A stretch of 64,000 nt of DNA from Streptomyces ambofaciens ATCC 23877 (lineage in GTDB: Bacteria > Actinomycetota > Actinomycetes > Streptomycetales > Streptomycetaceae). The position numbers and the translations under genes are program-made. Within the stretch, counting starts at the first letter, position 1; each line of letters begins with the position of its first letter. The notes under the pieces are model-generated. The model made no database searches, was not told the origin of the DNA, and saw nothing but the letters and a program-made list of their open reading frames with translations. The stretch is taken from positions 7,861,001 through 7,925,000 of the forward strand of contig NZ_CP012382.1 in NCBI RefSeq assembly GCF_001267885.1. Direction: 5' to 3'. Below, piece by piece: positions 51,033 to 59,762 of the stretch.

Positions 51033-52037
51033 ATGAAGGCTTTCATGATCGAGCGGTACGGCGACCGGGACGGCGGCCGCGTCACCGAGGCGCCGGACCC
51101 GCAGGTGGGCGCCGACGACGTGCTGGTCCGGGTCCGCGCGGCGAGCGTCAACCCGCTGGACCTCAGGATCCGCGACGGCGGCTTCAAGGCGATCCTGCCG
51201 TACCGTCTCCCTCTGGTCCTGGGCAACGACCTCGCCGGGGTGGTGGTCGAGGTGGGGTCGGACGTCACCCGGTTCGCAGTGGGCGACGAGGTCTACGCCC
51301 GGCCGGACAAGGACCGCATCGGCACCTTCGCCGAACTCATCGCCGTCCACGAGAACGACCTGGCGTCCAAGCCGGCCGGCCTCACCATGGTGGAGGCCGC
51401 GTCCCTGCCCCTGGTCGCCCTGACCTCGTGGCAGGCGCTGGTCGAAAGGGCTCAGGTCCAGCCGGGTCAGAAGGTCCTGATCCACGGGGGCTCCGGCGGC
51501 GTCGGGACCGTAGCCCTCCAACTGGCCAGGCGGCTGGGCGCGCACGTGGCCACCACCGCGAGCGCGGCCAAGGCCGACCTGGTCCGGGAGCTCGGCGCGG
51601 ACCTCGTCGTCGACTACCGGACACAGGACTTCGAGGAGGTCCTGGACGGTTACGACGTCGTCCTGGACACCCTCGGCGGCGCAACCCTGCAGAAGTCGCT
51701 GCGGATCCTCAAGCCCGGCGGGAAGGTCGTCAGCATCGCCGGACCCCCTGACGCGGACTTCGCCCGCGAGCTCGGTGCGAACCCGGTCCTGCGGCAGGCG
51801 ATGAACGCGCTGAGCTGGAGAACCCGGCGCCGCGCCAAGCGTCAGGGCGTCACCTACTCCTTCCTGTTCATGAAGGCCGACGGCGGCCGGCTGGGCGAAC
51901 TCACCCGGCTCGTCGACGCCGGGGACATCCGTCCCGTCGTCGACCGCGTCTTCCCGTTCGAGCGGACCCGCGAGGCGATGGAGTACGCCGAGAAGGGCAG
52001 CGCCAGGGCCGGCAAGGTCGTGGTCGCGATGGGGTGA
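51033..52037 (+). CDS. NADP-dependent MDR (zinc-free alcohol dehydrogenase/quinone reductase)
   Basis: 334 residues. N-terminal GroES-like fold with V-R-A-A-S-V-N-P-L-D-L-R-I-R, G-N-D-L-A-G-V-V-V-E-V-G, then I-H-G-G-S-G-G-V-G-T-V-A-L-Q-L-A and D-V-V-L-D-T-L-G-G. The R-R-R-A-K-R-Q-G-V-T-Y-S-F-L-F-M insert is typical of a bacterial RTN4IP1/QOR subgroup. Starts 182 bp after the SDR gene on the same strand. Confidence 0.9.
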   Translation: MKAFMIERYGDRDGGRVTEAPDPQVGADDVLVRVRAASVNPLDLRIRDGGFKAILPYRLPLVLGNDLAGVVVEVGSDVTRFAVGDEVYARPDKDRIGTFAELIAVHENDLASKPAGLTMVEAASLPLVALTSWQALVERAQVQPGQKVLIHGGSGGVGTVALQLARRLGAHVATTASAAKADLVRELGADLVVDYRTQDFEEVLDGYDVVLDTLGGATLQKSLRILKPGGKVVSIAGPPDADFARELGANPVLRQAMNALSWRTRRRAKRQGVTYSFLFMKADGGRLGELTRLVDAGDIRPVVDRVFPFERTREAMEYAEKGSARAGKVVVAMG

Positions 52038-52217
52038 GGGCCGGCCCCCTCACCCGCAACTCCAACCGGTACGTCCCTGACGACCAGAGGGCCCTGCCCT
52101 CCGCCGCCCCCGCTCAGGGGTGCCTCGGGCGCCCCGCCCCCGACGCGATGGGCGGACGGCACCCGGCTCTCCCGCTCGCGCACCTGACGCGGGCGATCCG
52201 GCGTGTCGTGGCGGGCC

Positions 52218-52321
52218 GACGATGCGGCGTCAGTCCCGTCTCGGCGCGGCGGCGATGCGGCGTCGTCAGTCCGTCCTGGCGCGGCGGCGATCTGGCGTCG
52301 TCAGTCCGTCCTGGTGCGGCG
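52218..52321. repeat. 35-bp tandem repeats at the 3' end of the CGNR gene
   Basis: Three copies (about 52218-52251, 52252-52286, 52287-52321), the last two 33/35 identical. The third copy contains the stop codon and last residues of the CGNR gene; the other two repeat that segment downstream. Confidence 0.85.
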
Positions 52322-52903
52322 GGCGTAGGCGCGGGCGGCGCGGGCGCGGTCGCCGCAGCGGGTGCAACACCACTGGCGGCGGCCCTGCTTGAGCAGGAAG
52401 CGGTTGCAGGGCGGGGAGGCGCAGGCGGTCAGGCGGGCGGCGTCGGGGGAGGTGAGCAGGTCGGCGGCGTCGGCGGCGATGGCCGCGAGGGCGTGCTCGA
52501 CGATCGCGGTGGTGGGGTGGGGCGCGGCGCGGTAGGGGCCGGTCTTCTCGTCCCACATCAGCAGGGACGCGGTGGGGACACGGGTCATCGCGTCGTTGAC
52601 CGCCGTGACGGCGGCGGGGAGGGCGGGGACGCCGGCGACACGGGAGGCCAGTAGGGACCTGACCTGTTCACGCAGGGAGCGCAGCTGTGTGGCGCACACC
52701 TCCGCCAGGCCGGCGCCGTCCGGGGCGAGGCCGCGCCGTGCCAGCCACCGCTCGGCCCGGGCCGGGGTGCCCAGGAGGTCGGCCGTGTGCCCGCCGGGCA
52801 GCGCGACGGCGCTGTTGGCCAGGGCCAGGGCGGGGTGCTCCGCCTCGCCCTGCGCCGCCGGCAGGGCGGCTTCTTCGGTCGCGAACTCTTCCATGCTCCT
52901 CAT
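52301..52903 (-). CDS. CGNR zinc-finger regulator (ABATE domain)
   Basis: About 200 residues; the start is uncertain (ATG 52903, 52894 or 52921) because none has a clear ribosome-binding site. An N-terminal ABATE domain (L-A-L-A-N-S-A-V-A-L-P-G-G, L-R-S-L-R-E-Q-V-R-S-L-L) precedes the C-terminal zinc finger C-A-S-P-P-C-N-R-F-L-L-K ... W-C-C-T-R-C-G-D-R-A-R-A-A-R-A-Y, with Asp in place of Asn in the namesake CGNR. Divergent from an MBL-fold hydrolase gene, a frequent pairing. Confidence 0.88.
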   Translation of the reverse strand: MRSMEEFATEEAALPAAQGEAEHPALALANSAVALPGGHTADLLGTPARAERWLARRGLAPDGAGLAEVCATQLRSLREQVRSLLASRVAGVPALPAAVTAVNDAMTRVPTASLLMWDEKTGPYRAAPHPTTAIVEHALAAIAADAADLLTSPDAARLTACASPPCNRFLLKQGRRQWCCTRCGDRARAARAYARRTRTD

Positions 52904-52921
52904 GGTACGGGTTGCGTCCAT

Positions 52922-52975
52922 CCGTGAGGCGTGCGTACAGTCCGTCTCACGGCTAACGCACCCTCTATCCGTGAG
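52922..52975. promoter_or_regulatory. Triple CCGTGAG motif between divergent genes
   Basis: CCGTGAG at 52922-52928, its complement CTCACGG at 52946-52952, and a third CCGTGAG at 52969-52975. The spacings are 24 and 23 bp centre to centre. Candidate operator for the CGNR regulator. Confidence 0.7.
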
Positions 52976-52985
52976 GATTCTCCAC

Positions 52986-53780
52986 GTGTCTTCCCCGACC
53001 CAGCAGACCGATCCGTTCCCCGTCCGTGTCTTCGGCGGCCCGACTGCCCTTTTCGAGTACGGCGGCCTGCGCTTTCTCACCGACCCGACCTTCGACGGTC
53101 CCGGTGACCATCAGGCACCGGCCGTCGTGCTGACCAAGACGGCGGCGGCCGACGGCAGCCCGGACGACCTCGGCCGCGTCGACGTGGTCCTGCTCTCGCA
53201 CGACGAGCACGCCGACAACCTCGACACCTCCGGCCGGGCCCTGCTCGCCGACTTCCCGCTGACGCTGACCACCCCCGGCGGCGGGGAGCGTCTCGGACAG
53301 GCGGCCACCGGCCTCGCCGACTGGCAGTCGGTCGAGCTCGACCGCCGGGACGGCGGGCCCGGTACGGTCACCGTGACCGGCGTACCCGCCATCCACGGCC
53401 CCGGCCCGCGCGAGAAGGTCGAGCCGATCACCGGCCAGGTCGTCGGCTTCGTCCTGACCGGCGAAGGCTTGCCCACCGTCTACGTCAGCGGCGACAACGC
53501 CTCCCTCGACGCGGTCAGGGACATCGCCGAACGCTTCGCCCCGGTCGACACGGCCCTCCTCTTCGCCGGAGCGCCCCGCTTCACCGAGGTCTTCGACGGC
53601 GAGGTCATCGTCCTGGACAGCGCCCAGGCCGCCCAGGCGACGGAGATCCTCGACGCCGGCCGCGTGGTCCCCGTCCACTACGACAGCTGGGCCCACTTCA
53701 CCGAGGGCCGCGACGAGCTCGTCGCCGCCTTCGCCGCCGCCGGACTCGCCGACCGCGTCGACTTCGGCGTCCGCGGCTGA
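52986..53780 (+). CDS. MBL-fold metallo-hydrolase (UlaG-like)
   Basis: 264 residues from a GTG preceded by GAGGA. Similar to UlaG/YtnP-type lactonases: F-L-T-D-P-T-F-D-G-P, V-V-L-L-S-H-D-E-H-A-D-N-L-D (the H-x-[DE]-H-x-D metal motif, with H-D-E-H-A-D), P-A-I-H-G-P and Y-V-S-G-D-N-A. Two-metal hydrolase of unknown substrate. The gene pair with a CGNR regulator suggests it handles an inducing compound. Confidence 0.9.
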   Translation: MSSPTQQTDPFPVRVFGGPTALFEYGGLRFLTDPTFDGPGDHQAPAVVLTKTAAADGSPDDLGRVDVVLLSHDEHADNLDTSGRALLADFPLTLTTPGGGERLGQAATGLADWQSVELDRRDGGPGTVTVTGVPAIHGPGPREKVEPITGQVVGFVLTGEGLPTVYVSGDNASLDAVRDIAERFAPVDTALLFAGAPRFTEVFDGEVIVLDSAQAAQATEILDAGRVVPVHYDSWAHFTEGRDELVAAFAAAGLADRVDFGVRG

Positions 53781-54111
53781 CCCCACGTACGTCGGGCGCA
53801 TGGGCCGGACACGGCCGGGCACCGGTCGACGGGCTCGCCGCACCTGTCGACCGGCGCCCCCGCGCATCGAACCGAAGGCCCCCAGGGCCTTGACCGACCC
53901 GATCCGCGGCACCCGTCATGCCTCCGCCCTGCTGCCCGCACACCGCCCTGTCCGTACCGGACTCCGCCGTGACCTGTACCAGGCGGAGTGTCGCGGAGAC
54001 CAGAGAGCTGCGGCTCGGCGCGGAGACACTCATGCCTCCACCTCGCGCGTCGTCAGGGCCTCCCTCGCGAACATGACCCGCCATCTCGCCATCTGAGTGC
54101 GGCGTGGCGGC
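53781..54111. other. 331-bp convergent gap with hairpin
   Basis: CCGGTCGAC (53822-53830) and its perfect complement (53846-53854) form a terminator-like hairpin 42 nt after the MBL-fold stop. No convincing gene in the remainder. Confidence 0.55.
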
Positions 54112-54705
54112 TCAGCGACGCTTTGTGTGGGCCGGAATCGGTACGACCGGCGGCCGCCACTCTCGCCTGAGCAATCCGAACACCCACGAGTCGGACACGT
54201 CCCCGTTCACGACGCAGTTTTCCCGCAACGTCCCTTCCCGCGCGAATCCGATCTTCTCCAGGACCCGGGCGGACGCCATGTTGCGGGTGTCGGTCTCGGC
54301 CTGGATCCGATGCAGGTCCAGTGTGTCGAACGCCCACTGCAGCAGGGCGTGTGCCGCTTCCGTCGCGTAGCCGTGGCCCCACATCGCCTCGGTGAGGCAG
54401 TAGCCCAACGACGCGCTGCGGTAGTCCGGGTTCCATTCGGTCAGAACGCACCACCCGACGAAGGCCCCGTCTGAAGCACGGTCGATGGCCACCCGCACCC
54501 CGGTGCCTTCGTCCGCCATCGTCCGGCACATCGTGACGAAACGCTCGGCGCGGGCCCGGTCGGTCCACGGCGGGGAGTCCCAGTAGCGCATCACGTGGGT
54601 GCTGCTGTGCAGGGCGTAAAGGGGGTCCGCGTCGGCGTCGGTGAAGGGGCGCAGCCGCAGGCGCGCGGTGTGCAGTGTCGGGGTGGTCAACGTCATGCGC
54701 ACCAT
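54112..54705 (-). CDS. GNAT acetyltransferase, RimJ/RimL type
   Basis: 197 residues from ATG 54705 after GAGGACACAAG. L-H-T-A-R-L-R-L-R-P-F-T-D-A-D-A at the N-terminus, acetyl-CoA loop E-A-M-W-G-H-G-Y-A-T-E-A-A-H-A-L-L, and N-M-A-S-A-R-V-L-E-K-I-G-F-A-R-E-G: all hallmarks of the RimJ/L branch. Acetylates an amine, possibly a protein N-terminus or an antibiotic. Confidence 0.92.
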   Translation of the reverse strand: MVRMTLTTPTLHTARLRLRPFTDADADPLYALHSSTHVMRYWDSPPWTDRARAERFVTMCRTMADEGTGVRVAIDRASDGAFVGWCVLTEWNPDYRSASLGYCLTEAMWGHGYATEAAHALLQWAFDTLDLHRIQAETDTRNMASARVLEKIGFAREGTLRENCVVNGDVSDSWVFGLLRREWRPPVVPIPAHTKRR

Positions 54706-55160
54706 CTTGTGTCCTCAGGGGGCGGACACCACACCGCATTTCCGATCACGGTCCAGCCCTCCCGACCAAGGCACCGCCTACCAGCGACTGTTCCCGCTGC
54801 TCGTGACGTCGTCGCGGGGGAGGCGGGCCACGGAGCGCAGCGTGCACGGTTGGGCTGGACTCGCGTACGCCGGCCGCGGTGCCCCTCGGAGTGTGTGGTG
54901 AGGTGCCCGCGGGCGGATGTGACGTCCGAAGAGGTACAGCCCCGCGATGTCGCCCGCGCCACCGCGAACGGCCGACCTCCCAGCTGCTTCTGACGGCCCG
55001 TCCGCTCACGAGCCCGCTCGCTCCCTCCAGCCCTCCTCTAGCGAACGCTGCTTAATGCAAGCCTAAAGAAAAGTCGTGTCAGACTCCTTGACCGAATCTG
55101 GCGCGGCGGGCAAGGTTCCGGAGAGCGCTCTCCCACAATGCCCATTTCGAGGAGCCCTTC
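54706..55160. other. 455-bp upstream region of the glycan cluster
   Basis: Contains the promoter and palindrome at 55088-55133 described separately. The preceding 380 bp hold no gene I can support. Confidence 0.5.
55088..55133 (+). promoter_or_regulatory. Promoter with LacI-type operator, copy 1
   Basis: TTGACC (55088-55093), 18 bp, AAGGTT (55112-55117), 2 nt, then the perfect palindrome GGAGAGCGCTCTCC (55120-55133), overlapping the expected transcription start. Identical geometry is found before 61021. Confidence 0.78.
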
Positions 55161-57392
55161 ATGCCCGCAGTCGGCATACCCCCAGCGGCGCCGGTGCCCC
55201 GCAGACCCGGCGGTCGCGCCGCGACCCTGATGTCCCGCAGACCCGGCCGCCGTGGTCTCGTCGGTGTGGTGGTCACCGCACTGGCGGCCACCCTTCTGGC
55301 CTTCGTCCCCGCCACGCAGGCCCAGGCCGCGCCCGTGCTGCTGTCCCAGGGCAAGCCGGTCACCGCCTCCAGCCAGGAGCACTACGGCACCCCGGCGACC
55401 GCCGCCGTCGACGGGGACAACGGCACCCGCTGGTCCAGCGCCGCGGCCGACCCGCAGTGGATCCGCGTCGACCTCGGCGCCCCCGCCTCCCTCAGCCAGG
55501 TCGAGCTGCGTTGGGAGGCCGCCTACGCCAAGTCGTACCGCATCGAGACGTCCCAGAACGGCACCGACTGGTCGACCGCCTACTCCACCACCACCGGCGC
55601 GGGTGGCGTGGAGACCGTGAACGTCTCCGGCACGGCCCGCTACGTCCGGATGCTCGGCACCGCCCGAGCCACCGGATACGGCTACTCCCTCTGGGAGTTC
55701 AAGGTCTTCGGTACGACCGGCGACGACCCGGGTCCGGTCATCCCGGGCGGCGGCGACCTCGGCCCGAACGTGCACGTCTTCGACCCCTCCACGCCCGGCA
55801 TCCAGGCCAAGCTGGACCAGGTCTTCCGGGAGCAGGAGTCGGCGCAGTTCGGCTCCGGCCGGCACGCCTTCCTGTTCAAGCCCGGCACGTACAACAACCT
55901 CAACGCCCAGATCGGTTTCTACACCCAGATCGCCGGCCTCGGACTGCGCCCCGACGACACGACGATCAACGGTGACATCACCGTCGACGCCGGCTGGTTC
56001 AACGGCAACGCCACCCAGAACTTCTGGCGCGGCGCGGAGAACCTCGCCGTGAAGCCGGTCAACGGCACCAACCGGTGGGCGGTCTCCCAGGCCGCGTCGT
56101 TCCGCCGGATGCACGTCAAGGGCGGCCTCAACCTCGCACCCAACGGCTACGGCTGGGCCAGCGGCGGCTACATCGCCGACAGCAAGATCGACGGCCAGAT
56201 CGGCAACTACTCGCAGCAGCAGTGGTACACCCGCGACAGCTCGATCGGAGGCTGGTCCAACAGCGTCTGGAACCAGGTCTTCTCCGGCGTCCAGGGCGCG
56301 CCCGCCACCGGCTTCCCCGAGCCCCGCTACACCACGCTCGACACGACGCCGATCTCCCGCGAGAAGCCCTTCCTCTACCTCGACGGCAACGAGTACAAGG
56401 TCTTCGCCCCCGCCAAGCGCACCAACGCCCGCGGCACCACCTGGGAGAACGGCACCCCGCAGGGCGAGTCGATCCCGCTGAGCCGGTTCTACGTCGTCAA
56501 GCCCGGCGCCACCGCCGCCACCATCAACGCCGCCCTCGCCCAGGGCCTGCACCTCCTCTTCACCCCGGGCGTCTACCACGTCGACCAGACGATCAACGTC
56601 AACCGCGCGAACACCGTCGTGCTGGGCCTCGGCCTCGCCACGATCATCCCGGACAACGGGGTGACCGCGATGAAGGTCGCCGACGTGGACGGCGTGAAGC
56701 TCGCCGGCTTCCTCATCGACGCCGGACCGGTCAACTCCCCGACGCTCCTGGAGATCGGCCACCAGGGCGCCACCACCGACCACGCCGCAAACCCGACCAC
56801 CGTGCAGGACGTCTACATCCGCATCGGTGGCGCGGGCGCAGGCAAGGCCACCACCAGCATGGTGGTCAACAGCCACGACACGATCATCGACCACACCTGG
56901 GTCTGGCGGGCCGACCACGGCGAGGGCGTCGGCTGGGAGACCAACCGGGCCGACTACGGCGTCCGGGTCAACGGCGACGACGTCCTGGCCACCGGCCTCT
57001 TCGTCGAGCACTTCAACAAGTACGACGTCGAGTGGTACGGCGAACGCGGCCGGACGATCTTCTACCAGAACGAGAAGGCGTACGACGCCCCGAACCAGGC
57101 CGCCATCCAGAACGGATCGACGAAGGGGTACGCCGCCTACCGCGTCGACGACTCCGTGGACACGCACGAGGCCTGGGGCCTGGGCAGCTACTGCAACTAC
57201 AACGTCGACCCGAACATCCGCCAGGACCACGGCTTCAAGACCCCCGTCAAATCGGGAGTGAAGTTCCACAGCCTCCTCGTGGTCTCCCTCGGCGGCATGG
57301 GTCACTACAACCACGTCATCAACGACACCGGAGCCTCCACGGTCCCGGCCGGCACGTCGACCGTGCCGTCCACTCTCGTGTCCTTCCCCTGA
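55161..57392 (+). CDS. Secreted CBM32 (F5/8 type C) plus beta-helix protein
   Basis: 743 residues from ATG 55161 after GAGGAG. The N-terminal signal region to about 57 contains R-R-P-G-R-R-G and a hydrophobic core ending Q-A-Q-A-A. F5/8C/CBM32 domain at about 58-190 (L-S-Q-G-K-P-V-T-A-S-S, W-S-S-A-A-A-D-P-Q-W-I-R-V-D-L-G). A parallel beta-helix follows (about 195-743), with K-P-G-T-Y-N-N-L-N-A-Q-I-G and L-F-T-P-G-V-Y-H-V-D-Q-T-I-N-V. Such proteins bind and probably cleave a polysaccharide; no catalytic residues can be assigned. First gene of the operator-controlled glycan cluster. Confidence 0.87.
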   Translation: MPAVGIPPAAPVPRRPGGRAATLMSRRPGRRGLVGVVVTALAATLLAFVPATQAQAAPVLLSQGKPVTASSQEHYGTPATAAVDGDNGTRWSSAAADPQWIRVDLGAPASLSQVELRWEAAYAKSYRIETSQNGTDWSTAYSTTTGAGGVETVNVSGTARYVRMLGTARATGYGYSLWEFKVFGTTGDDPGPVIPGGGDLGPNVHVFDPSTPGIQAKLDQVFREQESAQFGSGRHAFLFKPGTYNNLNAQIGFYTQIAGLGLRPDDTTINGDITVDAGWFNGNATQNFWRGAENLAVKPVNGTNRWAVSQAASFRRMHVKGGLNLAPNGYGWASGGYIADSKIDGQIGNYSQQQWYTRDSSIGGWSNSVWNQVFSGVQGAPATGFPEPRYTTLDTTPISREKPFLYLDGNEYKVFAPAKRTNARGTTWENGTPQGESIPLSRFYVVKPGATAATINAALAQGLHLLFTPGVYHVDQTINVNRANTVVLGLGLATIIPDNGVTAMKVADVDGVKLAGFLIDAGPVNSPTLLEIGHQGATTDHAANPTTVQDVYIRIGGAGAGKATTSMVVNSHDTIIDHTWVWRADHGEGVGWETNRADYGVRVNGDDVLATGLFVEHFNKYDVEWYGERGRTIFYQNEKAYDAPNQAAIQNGSTKGYAAYRVDDSVDTHEAWGLGSYCNYNVDPNIRQDHGFKTPVKSGVKFHSLLVVSLGGMGHYNHVINDTGASTVPAGTSTVPSTLVSFP

Positions 57393-57419
57393 CCGGCCGC
57401 CCGTCGGCCACGACTCCCC

Positions 57420-57455
57420 TCCGGGCCGGAAGACGTCCCCGCGCTCCGGCCCGGA
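57420..57455 (+). terminator. Hairpin after the beta-helix gene
   Basis: TCCGGGCCGG (57420-57429) and its perfect complement (57446-57455) with a 16-nt loop, 28 nt after the stop. Confidence 0.7.
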
Positions 57456-57521
57456 GGGGCCACCAGGCGGCACCCCCGCCGCCCCGCCCCGTCGGCTCTC
57501 CCCAACCCGCCAGGAGCAGAA

Positions 57522-59690
57522 GTGTCCACAGCCCTCTCGTACCGCAGACCAGCCGGTCGCGCCGGCGTACCCCTGCTCGCCCTCGGCGCTCTGGTGGCGT
57601 CGACGCTCGCCGTCGCAGCCCCGCCCGCCCAGGCCGCGGAAGCCCTGCTCTCCCAGGGCAAGCCGGCCACCGCGTCGTCGCAGGAAGGCGGTGCGTACGC
57701 CGCCTCGGCGGCGGTCGACGGCAATCTCACCGGCACCCGCTGGGCCAGCCAGTGGAGCGATCCGCAGTGGTTCCAGGTCGACCTCGGGCAGCGTGCCGAC
57801 CTCAGCCGGGTTGTGCTGACCTGGGAGGGCGCGTACGGCAAGAGCTACCAGATACAGGCCTCCGACAACGGCACGGACTGGCGGACCTTGAAGACCGTCA
57901 CCGGCGGCGACGGCGGCACGGACGAGATCGCGGTCTCCGGCGCCGGCCGCTACGTCCGCATGCTGGGCACCGAACGGTCCGGTGGCTACGGCTACTCCCT
58001 GTGGGAGTTCCAGGTGTACGGCAGCACGGACGGCACGCCTCCCGTCGGTGGAGGGGCGGTCGAGGTCACCGGCTCCCAGGGCGACTGGCGACTGACCGTC
58101 GGTGGCCAGCCGTACACGGTCAAGGGCCTCACCTGGGGCCCCGCCATCGCGGACGCCCCGAAGTACATGCCCGACGTGAAGTCCATGGGAGTCAACACGA
58201 TCCGCACCTGGGGCACCGACGGCGGCACCAAGCCGCTGCTCGACAGCGCCGCCGCGCACGGCATCCGCGTCGTCAACGGCTTCTGGCTCCAGCCGGGCGG
58301 CGGCCCCGGCTCCGGCGGCTGCGTCAACTACGTCACCGACACCACGTACAAGAACAACATGCTCACCGAGTTCGCCAAGTGGGTGGAGGCGTACAAGAGC
58401 CACCCGGCGACCCTCATGTGGAACGTCGGCAACGAGTCGGTCCTCGGTCTGCAGAACTGCTACAGCGGCACGGAGCTGGAGGCGCAGCGCAACGCCTACA
58501 CCGGCTTCGTCAACGACGTGGCCAAGAAGATCCACAGCATCGACCCCGACCACCCCGTCACCTCCACCGACGCCTGGACCGGAGCCTGGCCGTACTACAA
58601 GCGCAACGCCCCCGACCTCGACCTGTACTCGATGAACTCCTACGGAGACATCTGCGGTGTCCAGGAGGACTGGGAGGAGGGCGGCTACACCAAGCCCTAC
58701 ATCATCACCGAGGGCGGGCCCGCCGGTGAGTGGGAGGTGCCCGACGACGCCAACGGCATCCCCGACGAGCCGACCGACGTGCAGAAGGCCGAGGGGTACT
58801 CCAAGGCCTGGGACTGCGTCACCGGCCACCGGGGCGTCGCCCTGGGTGCCACCCTCTTCCACTACGGCGTCGAACACGACTTCGGGGGCGTCTGGTTCAA
58901 CCTCGTACCCGACGGGCTGAAGCGGCTGTCCTACTACGCGGTCAAGCGGGCCTACACGGGTTCGGCCACGGGCGACAACACCCCGCCGGTCATCTCGAAC
59001 ATGACCGTCAGCCCGGCCTCGTCAGCGCCGGCGGGCGGTGAGTTCACCGTCCGGGCCGACGTGCGGGACCCCGACGGCGACCCGGTCAAGTACAAGATCT
59101 TCCTCAGCGGCAACTACGCCAACGGCGACAAGCGCCTGGTCGAGGCGCAGTGGCGCTCCACCGGAAACGGCACCTTCGCCGTGACGGCCCCGGAGAAGCT
59201 CGGCGTGTGGAAGGTGTACATCCAGGCCGAGGACGGCCGTGGCAACGCGGGCATCGAGACGAAGTCCGTCAAGGTCGTCGCTCCGCCGGTCACCGGCACG
59301 AACGTGGCGCTGAACAAGCCCACCACGGCCTCCTCCTTCCAGCAGTCGTACGGCGACTGCCCGTGCGAGCCCACCAAGGCGACGGACGGCAGGACGGACA
59401 CGCGCTGGGCCAGTGACTGGAGCGACCCGCAGTGGCTCCAGGTGGACCTCGGCGCCGCCACCGCCCTCCGCAAGCTCCAGCTCGTCTGGGACCCCGCCTA
59501 CGCCAAGTCCTACGAGGTACAGGTCTCGGACAACGGCAGCACCTGGCGCACGGTCCACACCACCACCGCCGGCAACGGTGACATCGACACCATCGACGTC
59601 ACGGCGACCGCGCGGCACGTACGACTGCACCTGACGGCGCGTGGCACCGGCTGGGGCTACTCGCTGCACGAGTTCGGCATCTACAGCTGA
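57522..59690 (+). CDS. Secreted glycoside hydrolase with N- and C-terminal CBM32 modules
   Basis: 722 residues from a GTG with AGGAG upstream. Signal peptide to about 39; CBM32 at about 40-172 (L-L-S-Q-G-K-P-A-T-A-S-S). A TIM-barrel domain (about 185-480) has Y-T-V-K-G-L-T-W-G-P, N-T-I-R-T-W-G-T, M-W-N-V-G-N-E-S-V (likely acid/base Glu) and I-I-T-E-G-G-P-A-G-E-W (likely nucleophile Glu), as in clan GH-A enzymes. An Ig-like module (about 490-585) and a second CBM32 (about 595-722) follow. Polysaccharide target unknown; beta-1,3-glucan is one possibility. Confidence 0.85.
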   Translation: MSTALSYRRPAGRAGVPLLALGALVASTLAVAAPPAQAAEALLSQGKPATASSQEGGAYAASAAVDGNLTGTRWASQWSDPQWFQVDLGQRADLSRVVLTWEGAYGKSYQIQASDNGTDWRTLKTVTGGDGGTDEIAVSGAGRYVRMLGTERSGGYGYSLWEFQVYGSTDGTPPVGGGAVEVTGSQGDWRLTVGGQPYTVKGLTWGPAIADAPKYMPDVKSMGVNTIRTWGTDGGTKPLLDSAAAHGIRVVNGFWLQPGGGPGSGGCVNYVTDTTYKNNMLTEFAKWVEAYKSHPATLMWNVGNESVLGLQNCYSGTELEAQRNAYTGFVNDVAKKIHSIDPDHPVTSTDAWTGAWPYYKRNAPDLDLYSMNSYGDICGVQEDWEEGGYTKPYIITEGGPAGEWEVPDDANGIPDEPTDVQKAEGYSKAWDCVTGHRGVALGATLFHYGVEHDFGGVWFNLVPDGLKRLSYYAVKRAYTGSATGDNTPPVISNMTVSPASSAPAGGEFTVRADVRDPDGDPVKYKIFLSGNYANGDKRLVEAQWRSTGNGTFAVTAPEKLGVWKVYIQAEDGRGNAGIETKSVKVVAPPVTGTNVALNKPTTASSFQQSYGDCPCEPTKATDGRTDTRWASDWSDPQWLQVDLGAATALRKLQLVWDPAYAKSYEVQVSDNGSTWRTVHTTTAGNGDIDTIDVTATARHVRLHLTARGTGWGYSLHEFGIYS

Positions 59691-59698
59691 CCGACGGC

Positions 59699-59722
59699 GA
59701 AGGGCGCCCACGGGCGCCCTTC
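59699..59722 (+). terminator. Hairpin terminator
   Basis: GAAGGGCGCC and its perfect complement with a 4-nt loop, starting 9 nt after the stop at 59690. Confidence 0.82.
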
Positions 59723-59762
59723 ACACCACCCCCACTCGGTACCTCGGCGGGCAGGAGGCCCC

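Noticed and set aside
52218..52321. Repeats considered as a CRISPR array
   Set aside because: The 35-bp units are directly contiguous without spacers and overlap a coding end, and no cas genes are present.
55038..58877. Very long open frame on the minus strand (over 1,200 codons)
   Set aside because: It is the antisense shadow of the CBM32/beta-helix and glycoside hydrolase genes. It is Val/Gly/Arg-rich with no domain, a common artefact of strong third-position GC bias.
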